Shown: piece by piece, positions 22,575-32,444 of the stretch | Layout: every line of letters begins with the position of its first letter | Position numbering within the stretch: position 1 is the stretch's first letter | NCBI RefSeq assembly: GCF_900102695.1 | Contig: NZ_FMVW01000004.1 | Coordinates: forward strand, 280,457 to 344,456 | Length of the DNA stretch: 64,000 nt | Direction: 5' to 3' | DNA from: Afifella marina DSM 2698 | Lineage (GTDB): Bacteria; Pseudomonadota; Alphaproteobacteria; Rhizobiales; Afifellaceae | Translations under genes and position numbers: made by a program | The notes under the pieces: model-generated | The model's database searches: none | What the model was told of the DNA's origin: nothing | The model's input: only the letters and a program-made list of their open reading frames with translations

Positions 22575-24092
22575 TTAATCAGCGCAGGGTTTGACCGCGA
22601 GCTCGGACCAGACCGCGGGCAGCATCTCCGGCAGGTCTTCCGAAATCAGGCCCGGTCCAAAACGGCGTGCCGCATCGGCGTGCATCCAAACGGCAGCGCA
22701 CGCAGCTTCGAAGGCCGGCATTCTTTGGGCGGCAAGGCCTGCGATCATTCCTGCCAGAACGTCGCCTGTCCCGGCGGTTGCAAGCCATGGGGCGTCGTGC
22801 GCTGAAATCGCTGCGCGGCCGTCAGGGGCAGCCACGACCGTATCCGCGCCCTTGAGGATGACGACCGCTCCGGCTCGCTCGGCAGCCCTGCGTGTCTTTT
22901 CGACCTTGTTCTCATCTTCGGCGAGATCGGGGAAAAGCCGGGAAAACTCCCCCGCATGCGGCGTCGTAAAGACAGGAGCCGAGCGGGCCGCGATCGCATC
23001 GAAAAGCCTCGCGGGATGCTCCTTAAAGCTTGTCACGGCATCGGCATCGAGGACGACGGCCGCCTCACTGTTGAGGCAAGCCATAACCCGCTCGCATGTC
23101 GCCTCCCCCACCCCAGCACCCGGCCCGATCACCACGGCATTGAGGCGAGTATCCGCAATAAGCTCGGCCAGACCGTCGGAGCCGTCCGCCTTCTTGATCA
23201 TGATCGCGGTAAGATGGGCCGAAAGCGTCGGAATGGCGTCTTCTTCCGCCGCCATGCTGACGAGCCCCGCCCCTGCGCGCAAAGCGGCCCGAGCCGCCAG
23301 GCGCGCGGCTCCGGTGGCATGCGCAGGCCCGGAGACGACGACGGCATGGCCACGGGCGTATTTATGCCCCTCTACCCCCGGGAGCGGCAGAACGGCGTGC
23401 CACAGAGATGGATGATTGTGCCACAGGCGTATCGAGAGATCCGGCAGCACTGCGGCCGGAATGCCGATATCGGCCACCTGAATCTCTCCACAATGGAGAC
23501 GCCCCGGGAGCAGAAGGTGCCCCGGCTTCTCGCGGAAGAAGGTCACGGTTTTTGCAGCCTTGAAGGCCGTGCCGCGGACGCGCCCGGTACGACCATCGAT
23601 GCCGCTGGGGAGGTCGACCGCCAGAAGCGGCCGCTCGCTCGCATTAACGGCCTCGACCAGAGCGGCGACATTCCCTTCGAGCGGCCGCCCGAGACCCGCT
23701 CCAAAAAGCGCATCGACGATGAGGTCGGCGGACAGATCGATGCCAGCCGTTAGCTGCTTGATCTCACCTTGCCAGCGCGAGGCTGCGATTGCCGCGTCAC
23801 CGGAGAGAGTTTCGCGCGAACCGAGGAGCGCGAGCCGGACACGATAACCACGCTCGGAGAGAAGACGTGCGGCGACGAAGCCGTCGCCTCCGTTGTTGCC
23901 GGGCCCTGCGAGAACGAGGACACGGCCCCGGCGCGGGCACATCGCCTGCGCACAGTCTGCGACGGCAGCGCCGGCCTTCTCCATGAGCAGAAAACCGGAA
24001 ATCCCGGCTTCCATCGCGGCACGGTCGGCGCGCCCCATTTCCTCCGGCGTGAGGAGGACGAGAGCATCCTCGGCAGATAAATGATCACGCAT
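22575..24092 (-). CDS. nnr: bifunctional NAD(P)H-hydrate repair enzyme
   Basis: Repairs damaged NADHX/NADPHX: an N-terminal epimerase (YjeF_N) domain and a C-terminal ADP- or ATP-dependent dehydratase of the ribokinase-like fold, 505 aa in total. The epimerase signature LAGPGNNGGDGFVAARLL and DALFGAGLGRPL lie in the first 140 residues; the dehydratase has GHAVVVSGP, VIGPGAGVG, VFTTPHAGEFSRL and the ATP-site motif ATAGTGDVLAGMIAGL. Start at 24092 gives MRDHLSAEDALVLLTPEEM. It is divergent from glnB with a 190 nt shared upstream region. Confidence 0.95.
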   Translation of the reverse strand: MRDHLSAEDALVLLTPEEMGRADRAAMEAGISGFLLMEKAGAAVADCAQAMCPRRGRVLVLAGPGNNGGDGFVAARLLSERGYRVRLALLGSRETLSGDAAIAASRWQGEIKQLTAGIDLSADLIVDALFGAGLGRPLEGNVAALVEAVNASERPLLAVDLPSGIDGRTGRVRGTAFKAAKTVTFFREKPGHLLLPGRLHCGEIQVADIGIPAAVLPDLSIRLWHNHPSLWHAVLPLPGVEGHKYARGHAVVVSGPAHATGAARLAARAALRAGAGLVSMAAEEDAIPTLSAHLTAIMIKKADGSDGLAELIADTRLNAVVIGPGAGVGEATCERVMACLNSEAAVVLDADAVTSFKEHPARLFDAIAARSAPVFTTPHAGEFSRLFPDLAEDENKVEKTRRAAERAGAVVILKGADTVVAAPDGRAAISAHDAPWLATAGTGDVLAGMIAGLAAQRMPAFEAACAAVWMHADAARRFGPGLISEDLPEMLPAVWSELAVKPCAD

Positions 24093-24213
24093 TGTGCAGT
24101 TGCCTCATTATTATGCCACACCGTTGGGGAAAAAGCGGTCACCCGTCGCCGCAAAAATAGCCTTGGCTTCGGCAAGCGCCTCGTCTTCCATGCCAGCGCC
24201 GGTGAAAGCGGGC

Positions 24214-24230
24214 TGGCACGCTTCCTGCTG
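24214..24230 (+). promoter_or_regulatory. sigma-54 (RpoN) type promoter of glnB-glnA
   Basis: CTGGCACGCTTCCTGCT matches the -24/-12 consensus (YTGGCACG-N4-TTGCW) with one mismatch in the TTGC block. GG at 24215-24216 and GC at 24227-24228 have the required 10 nt between them. Transcription would start near 24240, about 43 nt upstream of glnB. Nitrogen-regulated glnB promoters of this kind are known in alphaproteobacteria. I did not find a clear NtrC box by eye. Confidence 0.75.
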
Positions 24231-24231
24231 A

Positions 24232-24621
<390 letters not shown>

Positions 24622-24689
24622 AGAACGGTCGCGGCCCGCACCTATTCAACAGCCGCACCCTCCCCCATTCCACTTAGAAGGTGACACTC

Positions 24690-26099
24690 ATGAGCAATGC
24701 TTCCGATGTCTTGAAGACGATCAAAGACAACGATGTGAAATATGTCGACCTGCGTTTCACCGACCCGCGCGGTAAGATGCAGCACGTGACCATGGATGTA
24801 TCCATCGTCGACGAGGATATGTTCGCCGACGGCATCATGTTCGATGGATCTTCCATCGCCGGCTGGAAGGCCATCAACGAGTCCGACATGACGCTGATGC
24901 CGGATCCCGACACCGCCGTCATCGACCCGTTCTTCGCCCAGCCGACGCTCGCAATCTTCTGCGACATCCTGGAGCCGTCCACGGGCGAGCCCTACAACCG
25001 CGATCCGCGCACCACGGCGAAGAAGGCCCTCGCTTATCTGCAGTCGACCGGCGTCGGCGACACCGCCTTTTTCGGCCCGGAAGCGGAGTTCTTCATCTTC
25101 GACGACGTGCGCTTCTCTTGCACGCCCTACAACACTGGCTTCCTGCTTGATTCCATCGAGCTGCCCACCAACCAGTGGACGGAATACGAAGGCGGCAATA
25201 TGGGCCACCGCGTGCGCACGAAGGGCGGTTATTTCCCGGTGCCGCCGATCGATTCGGCCCAGGATCTGCGCTCCGACATGCTGATGTACATGGCCGAGAT
25301 GGGCGTCGACGTCGAAAAGCACCATCACGAAGTCGGCTCCGCCCAGCATGAGCTCGGCATGAAATTCGACACGCTCGTGCGCGTCGCCGACAAGCTGCAG
25401 ATCTACAAGTACTGCATCCATCAGACGGCAGCGGCCTACGGCAAGACGGCGACCTTCATGCCGAAGCCGGTCTTTGGCGACAACGGCACCGGCATGCACT
25501 GCCACCAGTCGATCTGGAAGGACGGCAACCCGGTCTTCGCCGGCAACCAGTACGCTGACCTTTCGGAAGAATGCCTCTTCTACATCGGCGGCATCCTGAA
25601 GCACGCCAAGGCGCTCAACGCCTTCACGAACCCGACCACCAACTCCTACAAGCGTCTGGTCCCGGGCTACGAGGCTCCGGTTCTGCTCGCCTATTCGGCG
25701 CGCAACCGTTCGGCCTCCTGCCGTATCCCGTACACCAACTCGCCTAAGGCGAAGCGCATGGAGATCCGTTTCCCGGATCCGGCGGCGAACCCGTATCTCG
25801 CCTTCTCCGCCATGCTGATGGCCGGCCTCGACGGCATCAAGAACCGGATCCATCCGGGCGACCCGATGGACAAGGACCTCTACGATCTGCCGCCGGAGGA
25901 GCTGAAGGACATCCCGACGGTTTGCGGTTCGCTGCGCGAAGCCATCTCGTCGCTGGAAGCCGATCACGACTTCCTGACGGCTGGTGGCGTCTTCGACGAA
26001 GACCAGATCGAGGCCTATCTCGACCTCCTGCGCGAGCAGAACATTCGCTACGAGCAGACCCCGCATCCGGTCGAGTTCGAGATGTATTACTCGGTCTGA
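24690..26099 (+). CDS. glnA: glutamine synthetase type I
   Basis: Dodecameric enzyme making glutamine from glutamate, ammonia and ATP; the main ammonium assimilation enzyme. 469 aa. Signatures: [29 protein letters not shown], the ATP-site motif [16 protein letters not shown], and [10 protein letters not shown]. The adenylylation Tyr is residue 398 in [12 protein letters not shown], indicating control by GlnE. The ATG at 24690 is chosen because AGAAGG lies a few bases upstream; the GTG at 24681 overlaps that site. A strong terminator follows. Confidence 0.98.
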   Translation: MSNASDVLKTIKDNDVKYVDLRFTDPRGKMQHVTMDVSIVDEDMFADGIMFDGSSIAGWKAINESDMTLMPDPDTAVIDPFFAQPTLAIFCDILEPSTGEPYNRDPRTTAKKALAYLQSTGVGDTAFFGPEAEFFIFDDVRFSCTPYNTGFLLDSIELPTNQWTEYEGGNMGHRVRTKGGYFPVPPIDSAQDLRSDMLMYMAEMGVDVEKHHHEVGSAQHELGMKFDTLVRVADKLQIYKYCIHQTAAAYGKTATFMPKPVFGDNGTGMHCHQSIWKDGNPVFAGNQYADLSEECLFYIGGILKHAKALNAFTNPTTNSYKRLVPGYEAPVLLAYSARNRSASCRIPYTNSPKAKRMEIRFPDPAANPYLAFSAMLMAGLDGIKNRIHPGDPMDKDLYDLPPEELKDIPTVCGSLREAISSLEADHDFLTAGGVFDEDQIEAYLDLLREQNIRYEQTPHPVEFEMYYSV

Positions 26100-26136
26100 C
26101 CCGTCAGGGTTCAGAGCCCGTCATCGAAAGCTCTCT

Positions 26137-26166
26137 GGGGAGGCGGTCACCGCCTCCCCTTTTTTG
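26137..26166 (+). terminator. rho-independent terminator of glnBA
   Basis: GGGGAGGCG (26137-26145) pairs with CGCCTCCCC (26151-26159), followed by TTTTTT. It starts 38 nt after the glnA stop. Confidence 0.93.
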
Positions 26167-26621
26167 TTGCCCAGGCGCATCGGGCAACATGTCGGCGATG
26201 CCGCGCACGAAGGGTTACGTCTCGCATTTGGCGCGGCCTGCCCGCCTCGTCTCGAGCGCTACGGGCACACGAAGCAACGCCTGCCAAATTGGCGCAGGCC
26301 GAGTTTCTAGGCAGATGTGTCGCAAACGGCACAGCACCGTTAACGAATCTGCTCTATCTTTAAGCGGTCTAGGTGGATGGCCGGCTAGGTTCATCGCGCG
26401 CATCCGAAAAGGCTTCCTTTGCCCTGTCGGTCGTCCACCTCCGGTTCTCCACCGGTTGCAAGCCGAGATGCGCGCTGCCCTTGAAACCAAGCGCTTGAAG
26501 GCGCATCGATAGCGGCATGCTCTGCGGTCGCTTCTCTGCGGCTGCGCATGGAGTAGGGTCACGTCGCCGCCAGGCCGAGACCATGGCAACATCGCCACCC
26601 GATTCGCATCAAGGCAGAAGT
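26167..26621. other. intergenic region between glnA and parE
   Basis: About 455 nt. Frames on both strands are short, overlap each other and show no family-like composition. It presumably holds the parE promoter and leader, but I see no clear -35/-10 pair or stem-loop. Confidence 0.5.
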
Positions 26622-28661
26622 ATGGACCGAGCCGAGGATCTTTTTTCGAGCGCCAGCAAGCCCTCCGGCACAAAAACGCCCACCGAGCGGACTCCGCGCC
26701 GCCGCAAGGCACGTGAGGCGAGCGCTCCGGCGTCGGGCTATTCCGCCACCGACATCGAGGTCCTGGAGGGCTTGGAGCCGGTCCGACGCCGGCCGGGCAT
26801 GTATATCGGCGGCACCGACGAGAAGGCTTTCCACCATCTCTTCGCCGAGGTGATCGACAATTCGATGGACGAGGCCGTGGGCGGCCACGCCAGTTGGATC
26901 GAGGTCGAGCTCGACACCGAGGGATTCTTGACCGTGACCGACAATGGCCGCGGCATCCCCGTCGACAGGCATCCGAAATTCCCCGACAGGTCGGCGCTCG
27001 AAGTCATCATGACGACACTGCATGCTGGCGGAAAGTTCAATTCGAAGGTCTATGAAACCTCCGGCGGACTGCATGGCGTCGGCGTCTCCGTCGTCAACGC
27101 GCTGTCGGAAAAACTTGAGGTAGAAGTCGCGCGCAACCGCAAGCTCTACCGACAGATTTTTTCGCGCGGCAAGCCCCTCGGCCCGCTGGAAGAAGCCGGC
27201 GATGCGCCGAATCGCCGCGGCACGCGCATCCGTTTCCGCCCGGACCCGGAAATTTTCGGCGACGCAGCGAGCTTCGATCCCAAGCGGCTGCACGAGATGG
27301 CGCGATCGAAGGCCTATCTCTTCGGCGGGGTCGAAATCCGCTGGAACTGTCCTTCGTCCCTAATCGACCCGAAGAGCGAAGTGCCGGAAAAGGCCGTCTT
27401 CCATTTTCCGGATGGGCTGCGCGACTATCTCGACGCCACACTCGCCGGAGAGACGCGCGTCGGCGACATTTTTTCCGGCCGCACGGAGCGTCCGGGCGGG
27501 CATGGGGCCGTTGAGTGGGCGATCGTCTGGTTCGCCGGTGACGGTTTCCTGAGCTCGTACTGCAACACGGTGCCGACGCCTGAAGGCGGCACGCACGAAG
27601 CCGGATTGCGCACCGCGCTCCTGCGCAGCTTGAAGGGCTACGGCGAGCTCATCGGCAACAAGCGCGCGGCTCAGATCACCTCCGACGACATCATGACGTC
27701 GATGGGCGGCATGCTCTCCGTCTTCATCCGCGAACCGGAATTCGTCGGCCAGACCAAGGATCGGCTGGCGACCGGCGAAGCGTCCCGCATCGTCGACGCA
27801 GCCATTCGCGACGCGTTCGATCATTGGCTCGCTGCGTCACCGACCCAATCCGCAAACCTTCTCGACTGGGTGGTGGACCGCGCCGAAGAGCGCCTGCGCC
27901 GACGCCGCGAAAAGGAAATTTCGCGCAAAACCGCAACCCGCAAACTGCGCCTGCCCGGCAAGCTTGCCGATTGCTCCGCAAGCGACCGCGACGACACCGA
28001 GCTCTTCATCGTGGAGGGCGATTCGGCCGGAGGATCTGCCAAGCAGGCCCGCAATCGGCGCACGCAGGCAATTCTCCCGCTCCGGGGCAAGATCCTCAAC
28101 GTGGCGAGCGCCGGGCGCGAAAAGCTTTCTCAGAATCAGCAGCTCTCGGACCTGATCCAGGCGCTCGGATGCGGCACCGGCTCGCGCTACCGCGAGCAGG
28201 ATCTGCGTTACGGCAAGATCATCATCATGACCGACGCCGATGTGGACGGCGCGCATATCGCGTCCCTCCTCATCACGTTCTTCTATCGTGAGATGCCCGA
28301 GGCGATCCGGCAGGGACGCGTGTTTCTGGCCGTCCCTCCTCTCTTCCGGCTTTCGCAAGGCGGCAAGGTTCTCTACGCCCGCGACGAAGCTCATCGCGAC
28401 GAACTGATGCGAACCGAGTTCTCGAGCCGCGGCAAGGTTGAGGTGAGCCGCTTTAAAGGCCTCGGCGAAATGATGCCGGCGCAGCTCAAAGAGACGACGA
28501 TGGACCCGGCCCGCCGCACGCTTTTGCGCGTCGGTGTCTTGGACGACGAAGCTCAGGCGGTTCGTGCCACCGTCACCCAGCTCATGGGAAACAAGCCGGA
28601 AGCGCGCTTTGCCTTCATCCAAGAGCGCGCGGCTTTCGCGCCGCCCGATCTCGATATCTAG
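26622..28661 (+). CDS. parE: DNA topoisomerase IV subunit B
   Basis: ATPase subunit of the type II topoisomerase that decatenates daughter chromosomes, 679 aa from MDRAEDLFSS. GHKL ATPase motifs: EVIDNSMDEA, VTDNGRGIPVD, GGKFNSKVYETSGGLHGVGVSVVNALS (in part). TOPRIM motifs: LFIVEGDSAGGSAKQARNR and IIMTDADVDGAHIASLL. ParE rather than GyrB is favoured by the length, the N-terminal DLF leader and the IPVDRHPKFPDRSALEVI sequence. The start at 26622 has AAGG about 8 nt upstream; in-frame ATGs at 26583 and 26517 would give unlike leaders. Confidence 0.93.
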   Translation: MDRAEDLFSSASKPSGTKTPTERTPRRRKAREASAPASGYSATDIEVLEGLEPVRRRPGMYIGGTDEKAFHHLFAEVIDNSMDEAVGGHASWIEVELDTEGFLTVTDNGRGIPVDRHPKFPDRSALEVIMTTLHAGGKFNSKVYETSGGLHGVGVSVVNALSEKLEVEVARNRKLYRQIFSRGKPLGPLEEAGDAPNRRGTRIRFRPDPEIFGDAASFDPKRLHEMARSKAYLFGGVEIRWNCPSSLIDPKSEVPEKAVFHFPDGLRDYLDATLAGETRVGDIFSGRTERPGGHGAVEWAIVWFAGDGFLSSYCNTVPTPEGGTHEAGLRTALLRSLKGYGELIGNKRAAQITSDDIMTSMGGMLSVFIREPEFVGQTKDRLATGEASRIVDAAIRDAFDHWLAASPTQSANLLDWVVDRAEERLRRRREKEISRKTATRKLRLPGKLADCSASDRDDTELFIVEGDSAGGSAKQARNRRTQAILPLRGKILNVASAGREKLSQNQQLSDLIQALGCGTGSRYREQDLRYGKIIIMTDADVDGAHIASLLITFFYREMPEAIRQGRVFLAVPPLFRLSQGGKVLYARDEAHRDELMRTEFSSRGKVEVSRFKGLGEMMPAQLKETTMDPARRTLLRVGVLDDEAQAVRATVTQLMGNKPEARFAFIQERAAFAPPDLDI

Positions 28662-28983
28662 GCGAGACTGAGCGAAACCGCCCTACCCCGCGAGCGTACC
28701 GGGCAGGTCGACAGACGGGCTGTCGAAGATGCAGTTCAGAGACAGCGCGGCGGCGGAGCGATCGTCTCGATCGACCCGCAACGAAAGGCACTGCTCTTTC
28801 CGGGGCAGCGATCGCCTCAGGGCACGAACCGACATCCGGTAAGGTTTCGACGGCTCCGCGGTTTTCGGGTCGCAACGCCGACGCACCTGAAAAGCGCCGG
28901 CCAGCCGCGTGACTCGGGCTTGAGGAAAATGCGACCGCGCGAGGCGGCGGCAGGGCCTCTCCCTACAAAGCCTTCTTAAGGCA
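28662..28983. other. intergenic region between parE and the outer-membrane barrel gene
   Basis: About 320 nt between convergent genes. Short minus-strand frames overlap here without recognisable features. No terminator with a T-run is visible for parE on the plus strand. Confidence 0.5.
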
Positions 28984-29015
28984 CAAAAAAAACCGGCGGC
29001 CGAAGCCGCCGGTTT
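28984..29015 (-). terminator. rho-independent terminator of the outer-membrane barrel gene
   Basis: AAACCGGCGGC (28990-29000) pairs with GCCGCCGGTTT (29005-29015), tetraloop TTCG on the minus strand, followed by a run of T. It lies 23 nt past the stop. Confidence 0.93.
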
Positions 29016-29037
29016 CTCACTCGCTTGGAAGCGAGAA

Positions 29038-29766
29038 TTAGTAGTTGGCCATCACCGAGCCGCTCGGGCCGCCAAAGCGCCAGTTCACACCAACCATGAA
29101 GGTGTCCATGTCGGTGTCGAAATCGACGCTGGAGCCGTCCGCATAACCGATCGACTTGTCGTCGAACCAGTAGTGGCGATACTCACCCGAGACCGAGATG
29201 TTATCGGTGACCGCAACTTCGATGCCGGCACCGAGGGTCCAGCCGAAGTCGCCATCATCGTCGCTGTCACCATAGAGAACAGTGCCGTCGGTGTAGGAGT
29301 TGCTGTGGTCGTAATCGACGTACGCAACACCACCGAGGACATACGGATGGAAGCGGTCCATGCCGACACCGGCGCGGGCCGTCAAGCTGGCGAGCCAGTT
29401 GGCGTCCATGCCGTTGACAACGGTGTCACGGCTGCCGTCGCCGTCGACGTCAAGCCAGTTGATGTCGCCACGCACGCCAAGGACGGCCCAGTTCCACTGG
29501 TAGTCCCAACCGGCGGCAACACCGGCCGTCCAGCCGTCGCTGTCGAAATCAAAGCCGCCGACCGTCGTGCCACCGTAATTGAAGTCGGTGTCGACGTTCG
29601 ACCACGCCCAGCCGGTCTGAAGACCGACATAGCCGCCGGACCAATTGTAGGTCGGGGTGGCAACCGGCGTTGCGACGGGAGCCGGCTCATAGGTCGGCAA
29701 ATCCGCTGCGAGGGCGGAACCGCCCATCAGGGCAACCGCGGCGCTCGCGAGAAGGATCTTTTTCAT
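29038..29766 (-). CDS. outer-membrane beta-barrel protein, Omp25/31 family
   Basis: Predicted eight-stranded outer-membrane barrel, 242 aa. The signal peptide is MKKILLASAAVALMGGSALA with cleavage before ADLPTYEP; a Pro/Thr/Ala linker leads into NWSGGYVGLQTGWAWSN, typical of the Omp25/31 proteins of Brucella and relatives. Alternating aromatic/polar strands end in FMVGVNWRFGGPSGSVMANY. Calcium-like Asp-rich loops (DVDGDGSRD, GDSDDDGD) are exposed. ATG at 29766 is chosen for GGAG 7 nt upstream and the intact signal peptide. It is followed by a strong terminator and has a long AT-rich upstream region. Confidence 0.93.
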   Translation of the reverse strand: MKKILLASAAVALMGGSALAADLPTYEPAPVATPVATPTYNWSGGYVGLQTGWAWSNVDTDFNYGGTTVGGFDFDSDGWTAGVAAGWDYQWNWAVLGVRGDINWLDVDGDGSRDTVVNGMDANWLASLTARAGVGMDRFHPYVLGGVAYVDYDHSNSYTDGTVLYGDSDDDGDFGWTLGAGIEVAVTDNISVSGEYRHYWFDDKSIGYADGSSVDFDTDMDTFMVGVNWRFGGPSGSVMANY

Positions 29767-30233
29767 GTGGTACTCCATTGCGGGAAAACTGTAAGGCTCC
29801 CCTTTGCCAAGAGTTCATTTAGCAAACCGCGAGGGAGCTGTCTGTCGCCGAAACGCAACAGTGACAGGGTTTCAAACCAGCTGATTATTGTTAACGAACG
29901 TTAATGTGCGGCGGCAAACTGTGAACGATAAGTTAATGCACCCTTTTCCCGCCACATTGTGGCAGAAATCGATCGGAATTTTGTCGAAGCCTATTTCTAG
30001 AATAACGATGGTCCTACAATGTTTATTCGGTACGCTCTTGCACTTTTTGTTAGGACGAAGTTCTAAAGCGAAGACGTATTAAGACAAAAGGCTCCGCGGG
30101 CCTTTCAAAAGAGAGGCAAATTCGACACCTAATTTGGGAGCGTTTCATCGGGATGGGCTCTCGCCACACGCCCGCCGACGGAGCCTCATAGAAAATGCGC
30201 AGAGGACGAAAGTGCGCTAGCTCAACCGTTTGC
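29767..30233. other. AT-rich intergenic region between divergent genes
   Basis: About 465 nt, clearly poorer in GC than the rest of the window between about 29880 and 30110. It contains a 14 nt palindrome TTAACGAACGTTAA (29891-29904), about 125 nt upstream of the outer-membrane barrel gene, a related AACGATAAGTTAA nearby, and a small stem (AAAGGC at 30087-30092 with GCCTTT at 30100-30105) that on the minus strand runs into TTTTG. A 64 aa plus-strand frame at 29888-30082 has no coding character. It probably holds regulatory sites for both neighbours, possibly a small RNA. Confidence 0.5.
29891..29904. promoter_or_regulatory. perfect 14 nt palindrome, candidate operator
   Basis: TTAACG-AA-CGTTAA lies in the AT-rich region upstream of the outer-membrane barrel gene. 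The TTAA-N6-TTAA layout is close to, but one base shorter than, the CtrA box TTAA-N7-TTAA. The binding protein is unknown. Confidence 0.4.
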
Positions 30234-30261
30234 TTGACACATGTCGCATGGCACCTATGGT
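30234..30261 (+). promoter_or_regulatory. sigma-70 type promoter of the DEAD-box helicase gene
   Basis: TTGACA (30234-30239) and TATGGT (30256-30261) are 16 nt apart. Transcription would start near 30268 and give a leader of about 50 nt. Confidence 0.65.
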
Positions 30262-30319
30262 GCGGCTCGTGTAAACAAGCCCGACGTCGAGAAGTTTTCC
30301 GCCGGGCGCGAAATTTCCC

Positions 30320-31837
30320 ATGAGCTTTGATAATCTAGGTTTAAGCGACAAGGTTTTGCAGGCCGTTCACGCGGTTGGCTACACCGAACCGACGCCCATT
30401 CAGGCGGCGGCGATCCCGCATGTGCTTGCAGGACGCGACGTCCTCGGCCTCGCCCAGACGGGCACGGGCAAGACGGCATCCTTCACTCTTCCGATGCTCA
30501 CGCTTCTGGAGCGCGGTCGCGCTCGCGCACGCATGCCGCGGACGCTCATCCTTGAGCCGACGCGGGAGCTCGCGGCCCAGGTGGAAGACAATTTCTCCGG
30601 CTACGGCGCCAACCACAAACTCACCGTGGCGCTTCTCATCGGCGGCATCTCATTCGACGAGCAGGACAAGAAGCTGACGCGGGGTGCCGACGTTCTGATC
30701 GCGACACCAGGGCGCCTGCTCGACCATTTCGAGCGCGGCCGGCTGCTTCTGACGGGTGTCGAAGTCCTCGTTATCGACGAGGCGGACCGTATGCTCGACA
30801 TGGGCTTTATCCCAGACATCGAGCGGATCGTCAGCCTGATCACGGCGACGCGCAAACCGCAGACGCTTCTTTTCTCGGCAACGATGCCGAAGGAAATCGC
30901 CACGCTCGCGGCGAAGTTCATGACCAATCCGGAGCGGGTGGAAGTTTCCCGACCGTCCAGCACGGCGGAAAACGTCAGCCAACACACCGTCGTCACGGGT
31001 CGCAAACCGCACGAGAAGCGTGTCGCTTTGCGGGCTTTGATCGATCGCGAAAAAGATCTCACCAACGCGATCATCTTCTGCAATCGCAAGCGTGATGTTG
31101 CGACGCTCGAGCGCTCGCTCAGGCGGCACGGCTATTCGGCTGGGGCGTTGCACGGTGATATGGACCAGCATGCGCGGCTTGCGACGCTGGAATCATTCCG
31201 TGAAAATCGCATCAGCCTTCTGGTCGCCTCGGACGTCGCGGCTCGCGGCCTCGATATCCCGGCGGTCAGTCACATCTTCAATTTCGACGTGCCGACGCAT
31301 GCGGAAGATTATGTGCACCGAATCGGCCGGACGGGCCGGGCTGGGCGCACGGGTCGCTCCTTCACGCTGATGACGGCGGAAGAGAAGAAATACGTTACTG
31401 CGATCGAAAAGCTCATTCATCGCGAAATCCCGCCCCTTCCCGACTTTGAAGCCGCCGAACCGGAGGCCGACGAGGAAGATGAGCGTCCGCGGCGCTCGTC
31501 GTCGCGGCGCGGAAAGAGCGGCAGCCGGGAGCGTTCGCGGAGCGGAAAGCCTGCGTCCAAGACGGATGCGGCTGAAGTTGCTGCAAGCGAGAGTCCCGCA
31601 CCCGCCGAAGCCAGATCTGGCCAGACCAAATCGGACCATGGCAAGGCCGAGCATGGAAAATCCGAGCATGGCAAGGCGAGCGCCCGGTCGGAGTCGCGGC
31701 CGCAGCGCAATGACAAGCCGCAGCAGAGCGGGCGGTCAAAAGGCAAACAGCAGAGGCAGCGCGACGAGGAGCCCGTCGGCTTCGGCGATCACGTGCCGGC
31801 CTTCCTTCTGCAGCCGGTTCGCGTCGGAAACAGCTGA
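30320..31837 (+). CDS. DEAD-box ATP-dependent RNA helicase, RhlE-like
   Basis: RNA helicase of 505 aa likely acting in ribosome assembly or RNA decay, often cold-induced. All core motifs are visible: Q motif GYTEPTPIQAAAIP, motif I AQTGTGKT, PTRELAAQ, TPGRLLD, DEAD in VIDEADRMLDMGF, SAT, then IIFCNRKRDV, ASDVAARGLDIP and HRIGRTGRAGRTG. After about residue 370 comes a basic, Arg/Ser-rich disordered tail with a short HGK repeat, typical of RNA-binding tails in RhlE-type proteins. It has its own promoter and a shared bidirectional terminator. Confidence 0.93.
   Translation: MSFDNLGLSDKVLQAVHAVGYTEPTPIQAAAIPHVLAGRDVLGLAQTGTGKTASFTLPMLTLLERGRARARMPRTLILEPTRELAAQVEDNFSGYGANHKLTVALLIGGISFDEQDKKLTRGADVLIATPGRLLDHFERGRLLLTGVEVLVIDEADRMLDMGFIPDIERIVSLITATRKPQTLLFSATMPKEIATLAAKFMTNPERVEVSRPSSTAENVSQHTVVTGRKPHEKRVALRALIDREKDLTNAIIFCNRKRDVATLERSLRRHGYSAGALHGDMDQHARLATLESFRENRISLLVASDVAARGLDIPAVSHIFNFDVPTHAEDYVHRIGRTGRAGRTGRSFTLMTAEEKKYVTAIEKLIHREIPPLPDFEAAEPEADEEDERPRRSSSRRGKSGSRERSRSGKPASKTDAAEVAASESPAPAEARSGQTKSDHGKAEHGKSEHGKASARSESRPQRNDKPQQSGRSKGKQQRQRDEEPVGFGDHVPAFLLQPVRVGNS
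31634..31678 (+). repeat. three 15 nt repeats in the helicase tail
   Basis: In-frame units at 31634, 31649 and 31664 encode DHGKA, EHGKS and EHGKA. They differ at a few bases, so this is an older tandem expansion inside the disordered tail. Confidence 0.75.
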
Positions 31838-31895
31838 CGCGGACGCGGCCCGCGAGGCGGGCGCGTCTATCGCATCCTATCTCCGCCTTATTTCC

Positions 31896-31930
31896 AATAA
31901 AAAACGCCGGCCCTTGGGCCGGCGTTTTTT
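31896..31930. terminator. bidirectional terminator between the helicase gene and the suf operon
   Basis: AAAACGCCGGCCC and GGGCCGGCGTTTT form a 13 bp stem (31901-31928) flanked by A-run and T-run on both sides, serving the convergent helicase gene (+) and sufA (-). Confidence 0.92.
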
Positions 31931-31951
31931 GTTTGAGGTCAGGCAGCTCGC

Positions 31952-32338
31952 TCACGCACGCGCGGACTGGAAGCTGCCGGGATCTGCAGCCTGCAATTCC
32001 ACCGATTCGCCGCAACCGCAGGCCGAGGTTTGATTGGGATTTCGAAACACAAAGCCCGTTCGCAGCTTCGTCACCTCAAAGTCCATTTCCGTGCCGAGCA
32101 GGAACAAGGTTGCGGAGGGATCGACGAAAACAGCGACGCCCTCTCCCAGGTCGACTTTGTCATCGGAAGGATCGGCCTCGCGCGCGAGATCGATCGTATA
32201 TTCCATACCGGCGCAGCCGCCCTTCTTGATGCCGACCCGGATGCCCGCGGCCGGCGCTTCGGCGTTTGCCACAATCTCACGGACACGCGCGGTTGCGGCG
32301 TCGGTGAGGCTCAGAACTTGAAATCCGGGAAAAGCCAT
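31952..32338 (-). CDS. sufA: A-type iron-sulfur carrier protein SufA
   Basis: Fe-S cluster carrier of the HesB/IscA family, 128 aa, last gene of the suf operon. The three cluster Cys are visible: one in KKGGCAGMEYTID and two in SACGCGESVE. The N-terminal half SLTDAATARVREIVAN matches the family. The C-terminal QAADPGSFQSARA is an extension past the usual CGCG end. It lies 106 nt downstream of the SufT-like gene. Confidence 0.95.
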   Translation of the reverse strand: MAFPGFQVLSLTDAATARVREIVANAEAPAAGIRVGIKKGGCAGMEYTIDLAREADPSDDKVDLGEGVAVFVDPSATLFLLGTEMDFEVTKLRTGFVFRNPNQTSACGCGESVELQAADPGSFQSARA

Positions 32339-32444
32339 AGGTTCAACCTAGTCACTGAGGTTCGTCGTTTCCAGTCCCGCGGTGCGTCTTGCAAAAGCCG
32401 GTGCACGAGACTGCGGAGCCCCCCGCGTCAAGCGGCTTTCGGCC

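Noticed and set aside
24642..26066. 474 aa minus-strand open frame
   Set aside because: Mirror frame of glnA, a highly biased gene; composition is that of an antisense shadow.
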